A DNA stretch of 64,000 nucleotides from Rattus norvegicus (lineage: Eukaryota > Chordata > Mammalia > Rodentia > Muridae), in the NCBI RefSeq assembly GCF_036323735.1, contig NC_086040.1:7718568-7782567 (forward strand), read 5' to 3'. The number at the start of each line of letters is the position of its first letter. Position 1 is the stretch's first letter. Under the pieces are notes generated by a model. The model made no database searches, was not told the DNA's origin, and worked only from the letters and a program-made list of their open reading frames with translations. Below, piece by piece: positions 11,901-24,454 of the stretch. A program made the position numbers and the translations under genes.

Positions 11901-13161
11901 CCAGAGTTCTTGGACACTCCAATCTGTTGAAATATTAACTCTGCCTATTACATAAAACTGTTTCTGTTACTCTTAATTGTTTTAATCTCATGAAAATTTT
12001 TCATTCCTCTCTTTCTCTCTTTATAATTATCCCTCTAATGATGTTAACACTTTGCACTTTAAAAGTTGTCTTTGTCCTATAGTAGAATATTTATAGTCAA
12101 ATTTTTGAGTTTCATAAAGGTGGGTGACTTATTGTAGTAATATATTCTATTCACAATGTATTGTGTTAATTTTATTAATTCATCAAAAACTAACCTATTT
12201 ATATTATCTACTTATCCTTTAAACTATAAAAGCTTTGATTTATTGAAGTCTTTACAGTCTTTCAGAAGATTGGATGGAACGTTCTTATATGTATTCAGGA
12301 TGTATCATGTGTACTTCTTATGTATTCTTACTAATAGTATGCTTTATAACTATGCCTATCCATGGTATTTGTTATATATTTTAAGACTATTTTGAGTGCA
12401 ATATTTCCCTGATTTCTCTCCCATGTTTTGAAATTGTAATACAGAAAGGATATGAGTTTTGTGTGTTTATTTTGGATTCTACTACTTCATGAATGTATTT
12501 TCAGCTTTAGGAAACTTATTTTTTTCAGACAAAAGTTGTCTCTATTTATGATCACTTCTAGATAATTCAGAGTAGTCTTGGCATTTTAAATATTTTAATC
12601 CACAATATTTTATTATATATTTTCAGATTATTGTGAGGGAAATTTTCCCAGATTTTCTAAAGGTATGATTTGGATTGGCATAAAGGAAGGCTAAGGAATT
12701 TTGTGTGTTCCTATTGAATTCTGCTTTTATGAATGTATTTTGAAGTCTTAAGAGATTGATACATTTTTAGAGTTTTTAAAATGCTACCAAGACATCTGGT
12801 AATGAGAACAATTTAAGTTCTTCACTTTTATTGTATTACCTGGATCTTCTTCAGTCGTCATCTGGCTTTAGATAAAATTAAAAATACTGGACTATAAAGG
12901 TATGAAACCATTGTATATTACTGTCTTGTTCCTGATTGCAGTGGACCTGCTTTGAATTTTTCTCTCTTTATCACAATGATAGTGGTGGACTTGCTGTACC
13001 TTGCCTTTATTTTGTTGAACTATATCCTGTATAGCTATAGCTTCTCCAGGACTTCTTCCTTGAATGAATATAGTATTTTTTACTGGTCATTTTTTTGCAC
13101 CTTATAAGATAATGGTGTCTTTTGTCCCTTTAACCATTTTATGTAGTAGCATACATTTATT

Positions 13162-13213
<52 letters not shown>

Positions 13214-13320
13214 ATGTTTGTTAAATCAAACTTGTATGTCTATTATTTAAGAAAGCTTACCTGGTTGAAGATTTTTTTAATGTAGTCTTGAATCATTCCA
13301 CAAGGATTTTATTGAGAATT
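11900..13320 (-). mobile_element. Old L1 ORF2 RT region, antisense, with internal duplication
   Basis: The plus strand resembles antisense ORF2 RT. About 12,420-12,530 and 12,655-12,760 are two overlapping versions of the same RT stretch (both run 'ttttgtgtgtt' then a 'tctgctt/ctactacttcatgaatgtatttt'-like word), about 240 bp apart. The following part, up to about 13,060 ('ctccaggacttcttccttga'), fits the next RT section. It is strongly eroded. Confidence 0.55.
13165..13210. repeat. (AT)n microsatellite
   Basis: About 46 bp of uninterrupted AT inside L1-derived AT-rich sequence. Confidence 0.95.
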
Positions 13321-14560
13321 TGAGTGTATAGGTGGAAGTTAGTCTACAAAACTATCTCTTCTTATTTTTCTGCCAGTAGTCTCTAATTCTTTCTTCCTCT
13401 CCTTGTATCTTTCCGTTTTCTTCATTTTCCCCGTCTCACTCTTTCTCCTTTTTTCTCTTTCACTTGTTGGATAACACCAAAATCAAAATAGAATTTTAAT
13501 GTGTTTCATCCTTTTGTCTACTTTATGGAGTAGTCTAAGAAACTTTCAATGCTCTTTAAATGTCTAACCAAATTTTTAAACTGAATACATGTTGTTCTAT
13601 GATACTTTAGGTGGGAGATATTAAATACCCTACTCTGTGTCATTGTTCAGTATAGTGCTGTTTAAATTATTCACATTGAACTATTTAGCATTGGTATATC
13701 AAATATATCTAGTAAATCGCAAATGCTTTAAAAATATTCTAGATTTTGGACTATTGATATAAATAAGCTTGTGTTTTCTCCACGTCTCCTATATTCTCTT
13801 TAATTTTCTTATTTACTTACTTTACATAACTTGGCCAGAGGTTATGATGACCTTGGTAATACTTTCCAAGAGTGAACTCTTCCTTTCATTCATTATATCG
13901 TTATCTACATTTTATTGATTTCAGCCATGATGATTGGACATACATTTTATACTCTTTCCAAATGGCTCAAAGGCCACCCTGAAACAAGGTACAAAGTGAC
14001 TGTAGGTGCTAAATTGTGGGGTGACCAAAGGGAAAGAGTGTCTTCTGGATATGAGGAGTGCTGACCTCATGACACATAGCAACTGTGCTTTCTTGCACAG
14101 CTTCAAGCCAGTCAACAGTTATGACTGCAGTGAAAAGGCAAGAAAACTGCTACTCCTAACTGACATACTATGGACAGTGAGTGTCTAATGTTTGAGGGTT
14201 GAACAATTTTGGTAAGGGTTTATCATGGGGTTATTAAGCAGTATTTTAATGTAGAAGATATACAAAGGTAGGATTCAAAGAAATAGAGGGATGTGGATAA
14301 AATAAATTTGAGAATTATAATCAAAACACTTCGGTGAAAATTCTCAAAAAATAAAACAATTAAAGTATATTCCTCAATATTATGCACATAGAGAATGTTT
14401 TATTGTATAGGGATGTTTCATAAAGTGACCTTAATGAATTCTGTTAGTTACAACAGATCTGCCTATTCTGTAAGTTTAATGAAAGCACATTATATGTTTT
14501 GACCTTAGTAAATTTAAAGTGGCTATTTTCAAAAATAATAAGCATTATTTCCATGTACAT
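13320..14560. other. Unassigned AT-rich stretch
   Basis: No clear gene. A CT-rich piece lies at about 13,375-13,465. Two overlapping frames on opposite strands at 13,921-14,188 (64 and 60 codons) have no recognisable motif. It may contain very old repeats I cannot classify. Confidence 0.35.
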
Positions 14561-15060
14561 GTTCAACAAGGGACTTCTATAAATCATAATAAAAAAAAAC
14601 AAAAACCACTATATCCAGAGAAAATAATTAAATTTGGCTACATATCTAAGCAAAATATTCACAATTGAAGGAACTCAAATGACTGAGAATCTAATGAGAA
14701 ATATTTATCATACTTATACACTACAGAAATGCAAATCAAAATTATTTTGAGATTTTTTTCATCACTTTCAGAAACCTTAGTTTCTGAAACACATGAACCA
14801 ACTTATTTTTACCAGGTTATGGATAAAGAGGAACATTCATAAGCTCTTGGTGGGAATGCAAACTTCTGCAGCAACCTTGGAAGTCAGTATGATGTTTCTT
14901 CAGGAATGTGGCAATGGATACACCTAAAGATACAACTCGAGGATATATATCCAAATGATGATTCATTCTAAAAAAGAGATGCTTGATAATTTGGAAATAT
15001 TCATACTGTTCCTTAATAAATTTATGCATAAAGAAAATGAAGTGTATTCACACATAGGAA
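14560..15060 (+). mobile_element. L1 ORF2 C-terminal fragment, sense
   Basis: The sense L1 landmark 'gaaatgcaaatcaaaattat' appears near 14,728, followed by 'ctcttggtgggaatgcaaac' near 14,844 and a cysteine-region-like stretch. The reading frame is broken. The L1 continues after an interruption at about 15,735. Confidence 0.75.
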
Positions 15061-15240
15061 AAAGGAAAGCATGGAATTTTCAGGAAGAGAAATGGATCTT
15101 GTGAAATTCATTATATATGAGGTAATCTGGATGTAAAAATGATAATTGGATAACAATTTACTTTAATCTGATTGTTAATTCTCCAAAATGTGTATTTCTA
15201 TGATCTGTTTAGTTTAAGAGAGTAGGGACGTGGCCCAGAC
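15060..15240. other. Short spacer in L1 cluster
   Basis: AT-rich sequence without a clear L1 match between two sense L1 pieces. Confidence 0.3.
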
Positions 15241-15725
15241 TATCCTCATTTTGAGAAGTACAAGTGTACTTATGTGTTGCTGAGGGACACAATCAGGAAC
15301 AGGAATGTCAAATGTGAAGAGATAGGGAAGAGACCCCTGTCTAAGGAAACAGAGAAAGGACTGAGAGAGATCAAAGGGGCTCAAGACCTCATATGAAGAG
15401 CAATGCCAACCAACCAGAGCTTCCAGGGATTAAGCCACTACCCCAAGACTATACATGGACTGACCCTGGACTCTGACCTCATAGGTAGCAATGAATAACC
15501 TAGTAAGAGCACCAGTGGAAGGGAAACCCTTGGTCCTGCTAAGATTGAACCCCTAGTGAACGTGATTGTTGGGGAGAGAGTGGTAATTCTGGGAGGATGG
15601 GGAGGGTAACACCGATAGAGAAGGGGAGGGGGAGGGATTAAGTGAAATATTGGCCCGGAAACCGGGAAGGAAATAACAATCGAAATGTAAATAAGAAATA
15701 GTCAAGTTAATAAAGATGGAAAAAA
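15240..15725 (+). mobile_element. L1 3' UTR end (younger, L1_Rn-like), sense
   Basis: Looks well preserved: 'atcaaaggggctcaagacct' near 15,370, 'ccctggactctgacctcata' near 15,464, a G-rich polypurine part at 15,570-15,640, and the L1 end 'gtcaagttaataaagatgga' near 15,701. It appears to be inserted in an older L1 that resumes right after it. Confidence 0.8.
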
Positions 15726-15734
15726 TCTTCCAGA

Positions 15735-16540
15735 GTGAGGTAACCCATATACAAAAGACACACATGATATGTACTCAATGATAAGTGGATATTGGTCCAA
15801 AAGCTCATAATACCTAAGAAACAATTCACAGACCATGTGAAGCTCAGAAGTAAGATGAACAAATATTAGATGTTTCAGCCCTTCTGAAGAGGGAGAGCAA
15901 AGTATTCACAGAATGGAATATGGAGACAAAGTATGGAGCTGGGATTGCAGCAAAGGTCATCCAGAGACTGAACCTCCTGAGGATCCAACCCATAAACAGT
16001 TTCCAAACCCAGTTACTATTGCTGATGCCAAGAAATGCTTTTTGACAGGAGCCTGATATGGGTCTCTCATGAGAAGCTTTTCCAGTGACTTCCTAATTCA
16101 GATGAGGATATTTATATGTAACCATCGGACTGAGCACAGGTAACCCAACAGAGGAGTTAGAGAAGAAATAGAAGGAGCTTAAGAGTTTTGCAATCCTATA
16201 GGAAGAACAATAATATCAATCAAACAGACCCCCTCCCCTATCCATAACTCACAGAGATTAAACCACCAACCAATGAGTACACATGGCTCCACCTGCATAC
16301 GTAGCTGATTATGGTCTTCTCTGGCATCAATGAAAGGGGTGGCCCTTGACCTAGTAATGGCGTGCTTCCCCAGTGTAGGGAAATGTCAGGGCATTGAGTT
16401 GAGTGTGGGTGGGTGGAAAGGGGAGCATCTGCACAGAAGCAGGGGAATGGGGTAAGAAAGATGAGAGAAGGGTGACTCAGTAAAAGGGATGACATTTGAA
16501 ATAGAAATACATAGAATATCCAATTTAAATGTTAAAAAAT
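15735..16540 (+). mobile_element. Older L1 end of ORF2 and 3' UTR, sense
   Basis: It begins with the L1 ORF2 end landmark 'gtgaggtaacccatatacaa' and runs through 'gggagagcaaagtattcaca' (near 15,890) and the 3' UTR to an A-rich end near 16,540. It continues the element started at 14,560. Confidence 0.78.
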
Positions 16541-16564
16541 TAAAACTTCAAACTCTAATGCATT

Positions 16565-17850
16565 TTCTTTCTTTTTTATATATTTTTTAATATTTTCTTA
16601 TTTACACTTTGAATGTTATTCCCTTTTCTGGTTTCTAATCCTTAAGCCCCCTATCCCATCCCCCTTATACCTTCTTTAATAGGGTGTTCACTCCAACCCC
16701 CACCACATCTGCCTCCTCACCCTGACATTCCCCAATACTGGTGGGCTATAGTCTTGGCAGGACCAAGGGTTCTTTTCTCATTGGTGCACACAAGGCCATC
16801 CTCCGCATATGTATATGCTGGTGGAGCCATGGTTCCGTCCATGTGCACTTTTTGTGTAGTGGTTAATATTTTTATTATTTTTTATTCTTACACTCCAGAT
16901 TTTATTTCCCTCCTTGTTTACTCCCTGACATTTCCACATCCCACACTTCCCCCCACCTAATAGTTAGCTGTATCTTTTCTAACTGAAACTAGAACCAGGA
17001 GTCCTCTACTGTATGTGTGCTGGAGTCCTGATCTCAGCTGGCAAATGCTGCCTGATTGGTGAGCCAGTGTCTGAGAGATGTCAAGTGTCTAGCTGCTCCT
17101 CCTGGATGGATGCCCTTCTCCTCACCTCCCTCCATCTTTTCCCTAATTCAAGCAGAAGACTCAGCAGCTCTGTTCACTGGTTGGGTACACATATGTGCAT
17201 CTGATTCTTACAGCTGCTTGTTGGATGTTTTTTTTGTGGGGGAGCAGTCATGATAGTTCATTTATGTGAATGCCCAATAGCATCACTAATGGTGTCAGGT
17301 GTTGGTGCTTCCATTTGAGGTGGATCCCATTTTGGCTTTCTGTTCCTCAGAGTCTTCTTCATTTCCATACCTGCATCTCTTTCAGACATGAATAATCATG
17401 AGTCAGAGCTTTGTCTGTAGGATAACAACCCTATCCCTCACTTGATGACCTGTCTTCCTGCTGGAAGTAGGTTCAATAAGTTCCCTCTCTCCACTGTAGG
17501 GCATTTCATCTATCCACCCTCCTTTATCCTGAGGGTATCTCACTTCCCAATTATCCAGTACACTGTATAGAATCCTCCTATGAATCGCCCACCTCGACCA
17601 GCAAGGAACATGCAACACCATTGGATTCTTCTCAACAGCCCTTATTGCAGGAACATCTCATTCTTGATATGGGGGATCCCGGGAAACAAGGCACTCACCT
17701 TAAATACAAAACAGACAGTGGCTGTAAACTTGTCCTCTCGGGATTGGTGGAGTATGAGATACCTTATTAACATGCATACCACCCTGGCCTTGTAAATGTC
17801 AGAGGAATCTTAGGGACAGTGCTATAATGGTTGTATACGACAAACAACCA
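16565..17850 (-). mobile_element. L1 3' UTR (Lx-type), antisense
   Basis: Antisense 3' UTR. It shows 'tcttggcaggaccaagggtt' near 16,752 and 'gtggagccatggttccgtcc' near 16,821. A second UTR section then contains 'gggggagcagtcatgatagt' near 17,238 and 'gtggatcccattttggcttt' near 17,320. It meets the sense L1 of 15,735-16,540 tail to tail. Confidence 0.78.
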
Positions 17851-18280
17851 CTAGATGTCAGTGCCATCTTTAGCCGCTCCAAACACTCCAAAGCTCCTTC
17901 CTCATCGGGTCACCAGTTTCCCTTCTTTCTGCTGGCCCTCCGGTTTCAGTCCTATTTTCCCACCTAATAGAAAACCATGTCCCCTCTCCCCAAACCTTTA
18001 TTTTTTATCCCTTCTCAGTCCCACCTTCCATCTCCCCTTCTGGTTTCTTCCTTCTCCCTCCAAATTGGATAGAAATGTTTTCACGTGAACCTTATCCCTT
18101 GATGAACTTTTTGAGTTTTGTGGCCTGCGTCCTGAGTATTCTTTACTATTATTGTCTAATATCTATATATTATTGAGAATATACAGATTGTTATTTTGGG
18201 TCTGAATTACCTCACACAAAGTGATATTTTTTTAACACAAAATGGATAATTCCATCCATTTGCCTACGAAGCTAAGGAAG
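17850..18280 (-). mobile_element. L1 fragment, antisense
   Basis: It contains antisense L1 words such as 'ttttgggtctgaattacctc' near 18,196, which match the end of ORF2 (the complement of 'gaggtaa..cagacccaaaa'). A more recent antisense L1 3' UTR follows it at 18,285. Confidence 0.6.
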
Positions 18281-18794
18281 ACTCTTTAAAAAAAATATTA
18301 GGTACTTTTCTTACTTACATTTCAAATTTAATTCCCCTTCCCGGATTCATGTCCAAAATCCCCCATCCACTCACCTCCCACTCTCCCATATGGTTATAGC
18401 CCACACATTCTTCTTACCACCCCCCATATTACCCTGCACTGGGGTCAAACCTTGGCAGGACCAAAGGCTTCCCCTTCCACTGGTGTCCCAACAACTCTAT
18501 TCTTTGTATCATATACATTTGAAGCCCAGAGTCATTCCATGTATATTTTTTCAGTAATAAATTAGTCCCTGGAATCTGTTTGTTTGTCATTTTTGTGCTT
18601 TTGGAGGTGCAATCTACACCAACTCTTTCCATGATTCCTCTAATTCTCCCAAAAGGTTCATTTCTATGTTCAGTGGTTTGATGCTACCATTGAGCACTTT
18701 ATTGGACATGTTCTAGATGTGTCTCTCAGGAGAGATATATAACTGGTCCCTTTCACTATCCTTTTTTAGCTTAATCAATCCTATCTAGTTTTGG

Positions 18795-18872
18795 TGGATA
18801 TGGATAGATATATATTAGATATAGTTATAGATAGATATAGATATGGATATGGACATGGATATGGATACGGAT

Positions 18873-18918
<46 letters not shown>

Positions 18919-18945
18919 ATATATATATATGTATGTATATATGCC
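18795..18945. repeat. Complex GATATG/TA microsatellite
   Basis: Imperfect gatata/ggatat hexamers (18,800-18,878) grade into TA runs (to about 18,942). It sits after 'ctagttttggtgga' of an antisense L1 3' UTR, the same seed position as at 7,639 and 9,830. Confidence 0.92.
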
Positions 18946-19577
18946 ACATGTGTGCCATGCTCTCAGTGGCCATTCCTTGAGTTGCTGCTCTAATATTTGC
19001 TTTCATATCCACTCCAGTTTATGTTTTTCCCTTTTAAAAAAGGAGTGGGATCATCTGCAGTTTGCTGGTCCTTCCTCTTGAGCTTTCTGAGTTCTATAGA
19101 TTGCATCTTGAATAATTGAGCAGTTTGGCTAATATATATTTATCAATAAGTACATACGAAGTGTGTTTTTCTGCGATTGAGTTTCCTCACTCAGGATGAT
19201 ATTTTTAGTTCATTTCATTTGCCTTTGAATTTCATGAAGTCGTTGTTTTTGATAGCTGAGTAGTATTCCATTGTGGAGTTGTACCACTTTTTTGAATCCA
19301 TTCCTCTTTTGAAGGGCACCTTGGTTCTTTCCAGATTCTAGCTATTACAGATATGGCTGCTATCAACACAATGGATCATGTGTCTTTTTTATATGTTGGA
19401 CCATCTTTTGGTTATTTGCCCAGGAGTGGTATAGCTGGGTCCTTAAGTAGTATAATTTCCCAATGTCTAAGGAACCTGCAGAATGTTTTCCAGAGTGGTT
19501 TCACAAAGTTGCAATCCCACCAAAAACGGAGGAGTGTTCCTCTTTCTCCACATCCGCACCAGCATTATTGTCACCTG

Positions 19578-19580
<3 letters not shown>

Positions 19581-19616
<36 letters not shown>
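19581..19616. repeat. Poly(T) tract inside L1 ORF2
   Basis: A 36-bp pure T run within antisense ORF2, where ordinary L1 copies have only a short T run. It is an expansion and not a SINE tail. Confidence 0.9.
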
Positions 19617-19620
<4 letters not shown>

Positions 19621-19929
19621 GCCCATTCTTACTGGTGTGAGGTGTAATCTCAGTGTAATTTTGATTTGCATTTCCCTGATGATTAAGGATGTCGAACATT
19701 AATTTTGGTGCATTTTGACCATTTGAGATAATCCTCAGCTGAGAATGTTTAGCTTAGTACCCTACTTTTAATAGGGTTATTTGACTATTTTGTTTCAACT
19801 TTCTTGAGTTCTTTGTATATTTTGGATATTAACCATCTCTCAGATGAAGGATTGGTAAAGCCCTTTCCCAATCTGTTGGTTGCTTTTTGTTCTAAAGACA
19901 ATGTCTTTTGCCAGGAGGGCATTTTCTTA

Positions 19930-20285
19930 AGTAATGATGGATGTTGGGAGGGATTATGGGTGGTATCATCCCTGGGCTCATGGTCCTGGGTCCATGGGTC
20001 AGAAAGCAGGCTGAGTAAGCCATGTGACTCACACTGGTAAGCAGCATCCAATCTATTCTCCCTGCACCAGTTTTTGACTGTAGGTCCATGCCCTGCTTAT
20101 ACTCCCGTCCTGCTTAAACTCCTGTCTTGAATCCCTTTGGTGATAACCAATGATGTGGAAGAATAAATCAGATAAACCCTTTCCTCTACAAAAAAGAGGT
20201 GTTTTTTGTATAGATGTTTTCATGTAGAAAGTGTTAAAGTTGCTTTTAGTGTTCAAAGCAGCACAATTTTGAGTATAGAACAAAG
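19930..20285. mobile_element. Unclassified rodent interspersed repeat
   Basis: The words 'gcaggctgagtaagccatgt' (near 20,006) and 'aatgatgtggaagaataaat' then 'aaaccctttcctct' (near 20,150-20,195) belong to a common rodent repeat that ends in a polyadenylation-like AATAAACCC. I cannot name the family with certainty. The minus frame 19,785-20,051 overlaps it and is not a gene. Confidence 0.5.
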
Positions 20286-21424
20286 AATTTTTTTTTAATT
20301 TTCAATTTTTTTTAACAGTCAAGTGTTTTCCCCCCTCCTTGGCAACCATCCCATAGGTCCTCATTTCACTCCTCTCCATCTCCAGATTTTTCTAAGCTCA
20401 GGATATAAGAACAATGGCAGCCCCATTCCTACCAATAAGCATGTCTTTCTTGCAAAAGCTGGCCTGGTAATCAGGTGATGATTAGTTCCTTGTACACATT
20501 TTGCCATCAGTTTAATGATATGACTTGATAAAAAAATAGTGAATAGATGTGCACTGTGAGAATTCAATGAAGAATGGCTAATTATTTCTATAAACGTTTA
20601 GTTCTATAATTCTCCTAAGATTTTCATAAGATTGCTTTTTTGAGATAAACAATAAAGTAACTGATCCTCTCTTTGTAACTGCAAATTGCATACTGCCAGT
20701 AAGAGAATCTGGAATACAAAATTACTTTGGTTGTGTATACCTTGTTAATCTATAACAAGTTTCTTACTTAGAAATGTGTGTGGGTTCTTTGCAACAATTC
20801 ATCGTTTTAAATCCAAAATTTATAAACAGTTGACCACGGGGAGATGCTTTTTCTTACATGTACTCATATTACACTAGAAGAAAATAGGATATAATTACAT
20901 TTTCATTTTTATATTACTTCCTTTTGTAGGAATATGTAAGAAATGCTTAAAAATAATAAAGTTTAGAATTATTCCATTCAACAAATAATAGCATGTATAC
21001 AAAGTGGTTGAAGTTTTACTTTATCCAGAAAATGTGTTGATGTGTATGCATTTATGAAAAATTGTTACATCTCTTAAAGATTGCTTCTTCCACCAAGTCT
21101 GTAAATGAATATGTACCTACTTTACATGCTACCAAACCAAAATCTCCTACATGAATCACTGAACACATTGTCCTAACTAATCTTAGACAAACAGGCATAC
21201 ACACAAATGCTTATTGATGTGGCTTGAACATGCATGCGATCCCATACCCCATACCTACTCCAATAAGGTTACATATCCTTATACTGGCTAAGGTCCTATG
21301 GGGACCAATTACATTCAAACCACAACACATACCTAGCTACATGCATACTTATATTCATAGATGACAACTAAAGAAAGATGGAAATAAACAGAGAGAGTGA
21401 TATATAGATGATAGGTATTTGATC

Positions 21425-21500
21425 ATTCATACATATTTACATACATACATACACACACACTTACATACATACTTATATACACAGATGATAGACAGACACA
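21425..21500. repeat. Imperfect (ACAT)n/(CA)n tract
   Basis: Repeated acat units with a short CA run near 21,451. Confidence 0.8.
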
Positions 21501-21568
21501 TAGAAGTGATCATATTCTAAAAATTATTCCCTTTAATGATAATCTAAAAATTATCCCCTTTACTTCAA

Positions 21569-21570
<2 letters not shown>

Positions 21571-21626
<56 letters not shown>

Positions 21627-21631
21627 ACACG
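21571..21631. repeat. (CA)n microsatellite
   Basis: About 60 bp of CA, nearly pure, with one AA interruption near 21,619. Confidence 0.95.
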
Positions 21632-22479
21632 CTGAACATAGTTTATTATCCCCAATTAAACATAAAGTTGGGACATTCAAATTTCAATGTCTTCTACAAA
21701 CACCTTCACAAAACACAGAATGTTTATGGATATAGATTTGATATGTAAACTAGGGTTTCCTTTGTTTCTGGCTCTTTCTAGGGATTGTACCCTAAAATCT
21801 CTTTCCCATACTTGTTCATTATTTCAGTTATTGCTCTGTACTAAATGATACTTTTAATCCAAAGACAGCAATGTTACAGAAGTTGTTTTTCATGCTGGAG
21901 ATATTCAATAAAATACTCTCAGTTCCAAACCACATCTTTTAAAGACACATCAGTAAGAAATGGTTTTCCAAATGACTTCAAGTGAAGCTCTCACCCAGTG
22001 AAAAAGAACACATAAAAGGAAAGAGATTTGTATATAAAATATATACTCAAGTGAATATTGGTTTATATGATTACATTTGTAAAAGACATTTACATAGTGC
22101 TATGTCTTTGGAACACTAGGGGAAAAGATATGTATACATTCTGATTTCCAAATAGAATAGAAAAATTTGAAATATTTCAACAGAAAGTTGTTGGTTTTTA
22201 ATGCCAGTAGATGATTATCACAACGCCGAAATTACAAGACGTCCTCCTCTAAAATTACAAGAAAACAACATCACCAAGAACACAACAACAACAACAAAGT
22301 AACCATGACATTTGTGTTGACTTCAGGAAGAGGTGCAGTAACCTGAACATGGTTCCAAGAGATGGGTTAGTATGTAGTGCTTTGTCAGCCTGACAGGTTT
22401 GTATTCAACCATTCATGTATGGTCAAAATGTTTGGAACCATTCCAATAATGATGAATACCCTAAAGATGATGAGTGCTA

Positions 22480-23342
22480 TTCAAGCACCTTGTTTCCCTG
22501 AAGACCTGAAACCTGAGTGAAGGGATGTTTTATTGATGAACAGGAGAATGGCAAAAGCCTCTTCGTGCATTTTGTGAAAATGGGGTGCCTATTTGAGCAA
22601 AGTGTAGACCTGTGTGGACAGAAGGGAAAACTGGAGTCTGTTGAATAAAGATGTGGGTATAGAGATCCCAGGTAATGAGAAAGTAATGTCTGAAGTGCAC
22701 TTGGCCAGAGATGGAATTTTAAGATTCCATTAGAGTAAGTTGTCACTATTGGTGTGTTCATATTAGGCTGAAAATGTCCCAAAAGTAGCCAGAGACTGAC
22801 TACTGGAGAGAGACTAAAGGGCAAGGAGCATTGGGAAGAAATGAGGCCTGAAGAGCCAGTAAAATTATACAGGAATCCGAGTGTCAGAGCGTCTCTTGGG
22901 TTGATATTGGAAATCTAAAGACCTTTGTAGAGGGAACCAACAAATTAGGTAGGGTAGAGTTTAAATTTGCATACTCTTTCCTTGACAAGAGATCAAATTC
23001 CCAGCCTACCTCATGCAGTGAAGCACATTCAACTGACTGCCTTTTCAGTCACTAGATCATCATCAGAGACTAGAGCATCTTCCCACTCTAGTGAAAGTGC
23101 AACACAGTCAGGTTGCAGTCTGAACGTTCATAAAAAAATCTGGGTGACGTTCACATGTTGGTTCACCTCCTCAACCATATCTTCCCCTGCTAGGTCTAGG
23201 TATGAATGGTGGAGAACTTATTATTTTGTTTGCTTCCTTGAGACAGTGAGTTTCTGTTCTGGGCTGTATTTGCTAATCCTGAGTGATCTAATGGCTCCTT
23301 CTGGATGATCGAAATATTATATGTCCTAAAATTTAGAGGTGT

Positions 23343-23399
<57 letters not shown>

Positions 23400-24000
23400 G
23401 CTTACTGTATTAGATGAGGACAATATGACTTCCTCCTTGGTCAGAAAGGCACATTTGAAGACTGCTTATGAAAAATGAAATCTGAGGGACATTGAAAATA
23501 TTCAGAGGAAAAAATAGAAATTCCTTTGGTCACAACAGAAGGATTGGAGACCGAATTTAATTGACTAAGTAATAGCACTCCCACAAGATAATATGTAGAA
23601 AGTCTGAGAGCATTTTGGATTGTGGAGGTCAGTAGAGTTTTATTAGAATAGGCAGGGTTGGGATCCTTTCATGAGAAGACAAATATTTGGGGTATAATTA
23701 GAGACAGGAAATGGTCTAAAAACCATTTCTGTCAAAAAGGACACTCAGGGTACATAGGAGCAGTCCGTAGCAGGAACTGGCTGGTTACTTCCAGTGCCTA
23801 GAACTGATCAAAACCAGTACCACATCTCCCTGCTACTGCATCCCATGGAGAAGAGAGATGGATCTTCAGAAATCCAGAAACTCCTGAGAATCCAGAGGAA
23901 ACATACACTTTCTCCCTATGTTCTTGAACAAAGAGGAAATCACCTAGGGCCATCTGTGCTCCTTGGGCACAGGGACGTAGGAGAAGTCAGATGAAGGACT
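22480..24000 (-). repeat. Degenerate 30-bp coding-type array, left segment
   Basis: Phased units of 28-30 bp can be followed by eye: about 22,608, 22,636, 22,664 and 22,694 each begin 'ag/gacct..' and carry a 'caga/gaga' core. They match the plus-strand form of the better preserved units at 49.5-58 kb, which start ag-c/t-c-c and have a core near g-c-a-g-a-t-g-g. On the minus strand one frame of 115 codons (22,477-22,824) survives, but most repeat register is lost. A GT microsatellite interrupts it at 23,339. The 3.7-kb L1 then splits the array. Confidence 0.6.
23339..23397. repeat. (GT)n microsatellite
   Basis: About 58 bp of GT with one TT interruption near 23,349. Confidence 0.95.
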
Positions 24001-24272
24001 TTGATGTTATCTGGCTGTGCTGAGAGCTGAAAACCAGTTGGTAAGAGTGCATACACACTTGAAAGCAGAGGTAAGACCAACTTTTCTGCTCCAAGTACCT
24101 GTTGTTTGGACTTATAGACACAATGAGAAGATCAAATGTAATAATAATAGGTTTAAAAGAGAGTGAAGACTCCCAACTTAAAGGGCCAGTACATATCTTC
24201 AAATATTATTGAAGAAATCTTCCCCAACCTAAACACAGAGATGCCCAATAACATGCAAGAAGCCTACAGAGC

Positions 24273-24454
24273 AGGCTGGAGAGATGGCTCAGCAGTTAAG
24301 AGCACTTACTGATCTTCCCGAGTTCCTGAGTTCAATTCCCAGCAACCACATGGTGGCTCCCAACCATCTGTAATGGGATCTGATGCCCTCTTCTGGTGTG
24401 TGTGAAGACAGCTACAGTATACTTACATATAATAAATAAATAAATCTTAAAAAA
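24273..24454 (+). mobile_element. B2 SINE inside the L1
   Basis: A typical B2: 'ggctggagagatggctcagc' start, 'gagttcaattcccagcaacc' B-box region, 'tgatgccctcttctggtgtg', and an A/T-rich tail with AATAAATAAATAAA. It is flanked by a perfect 16-bp target-site duplication, aagaagcctacagagc, at 24,257-24,272 and 24,455-24,470. The duplicated word is L1 ORF1 sequence, so the B2 is younger than the L1. Confidence 0.97.

Larger units (their letters stand above)
18285..19915 (-). mobile_element. L1 3' UTR and ORF2 C-terminus, antisense
   Basis: Runs in proper antisense order. The 3' UTR starts at about 18,285 ('cttggcaggaccaaaggctt' near 18,450) and is followed by a microsatellite. The ORF2 end comes next ('agtagtattccattgtggag' near 19,260), then the ORF2 C-terminus ('gcaatcccaccaaaaacgga' near 19,511 and 'tctttgtatattttggatat' near 19,810). 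It is truncated at about 19,915. Plus-strand frames here (up to 95 codons) are antisense artefacts. Confidence 0.88.
20285..22470. other. Mostly unassigned AT-rich region
   Basis: No gene seen. The first 500 bp resemble 5,460-5,860 weakly. The stretch around 21,220-21,330, with 'ccaataaggttacatatcct' and 'tacattcaaaccacaacaca', looks like a common rodent repeat I cannot classify. CA and ACAT microsatellites lie at 21,420-21,630. Confidence 0.4.

Noticed and set aside
18791..19081. Tyr/Ile/Gly-rich peptide frame
   Set aside because: Translation of the TA/GGATAT microsatellite.
19353..19702. Plus-strand frames of 95 and 79 codons
   Set aside because: They are antisense translations of L1 ORF2 with a poly-T run read as polyphenylalanine.
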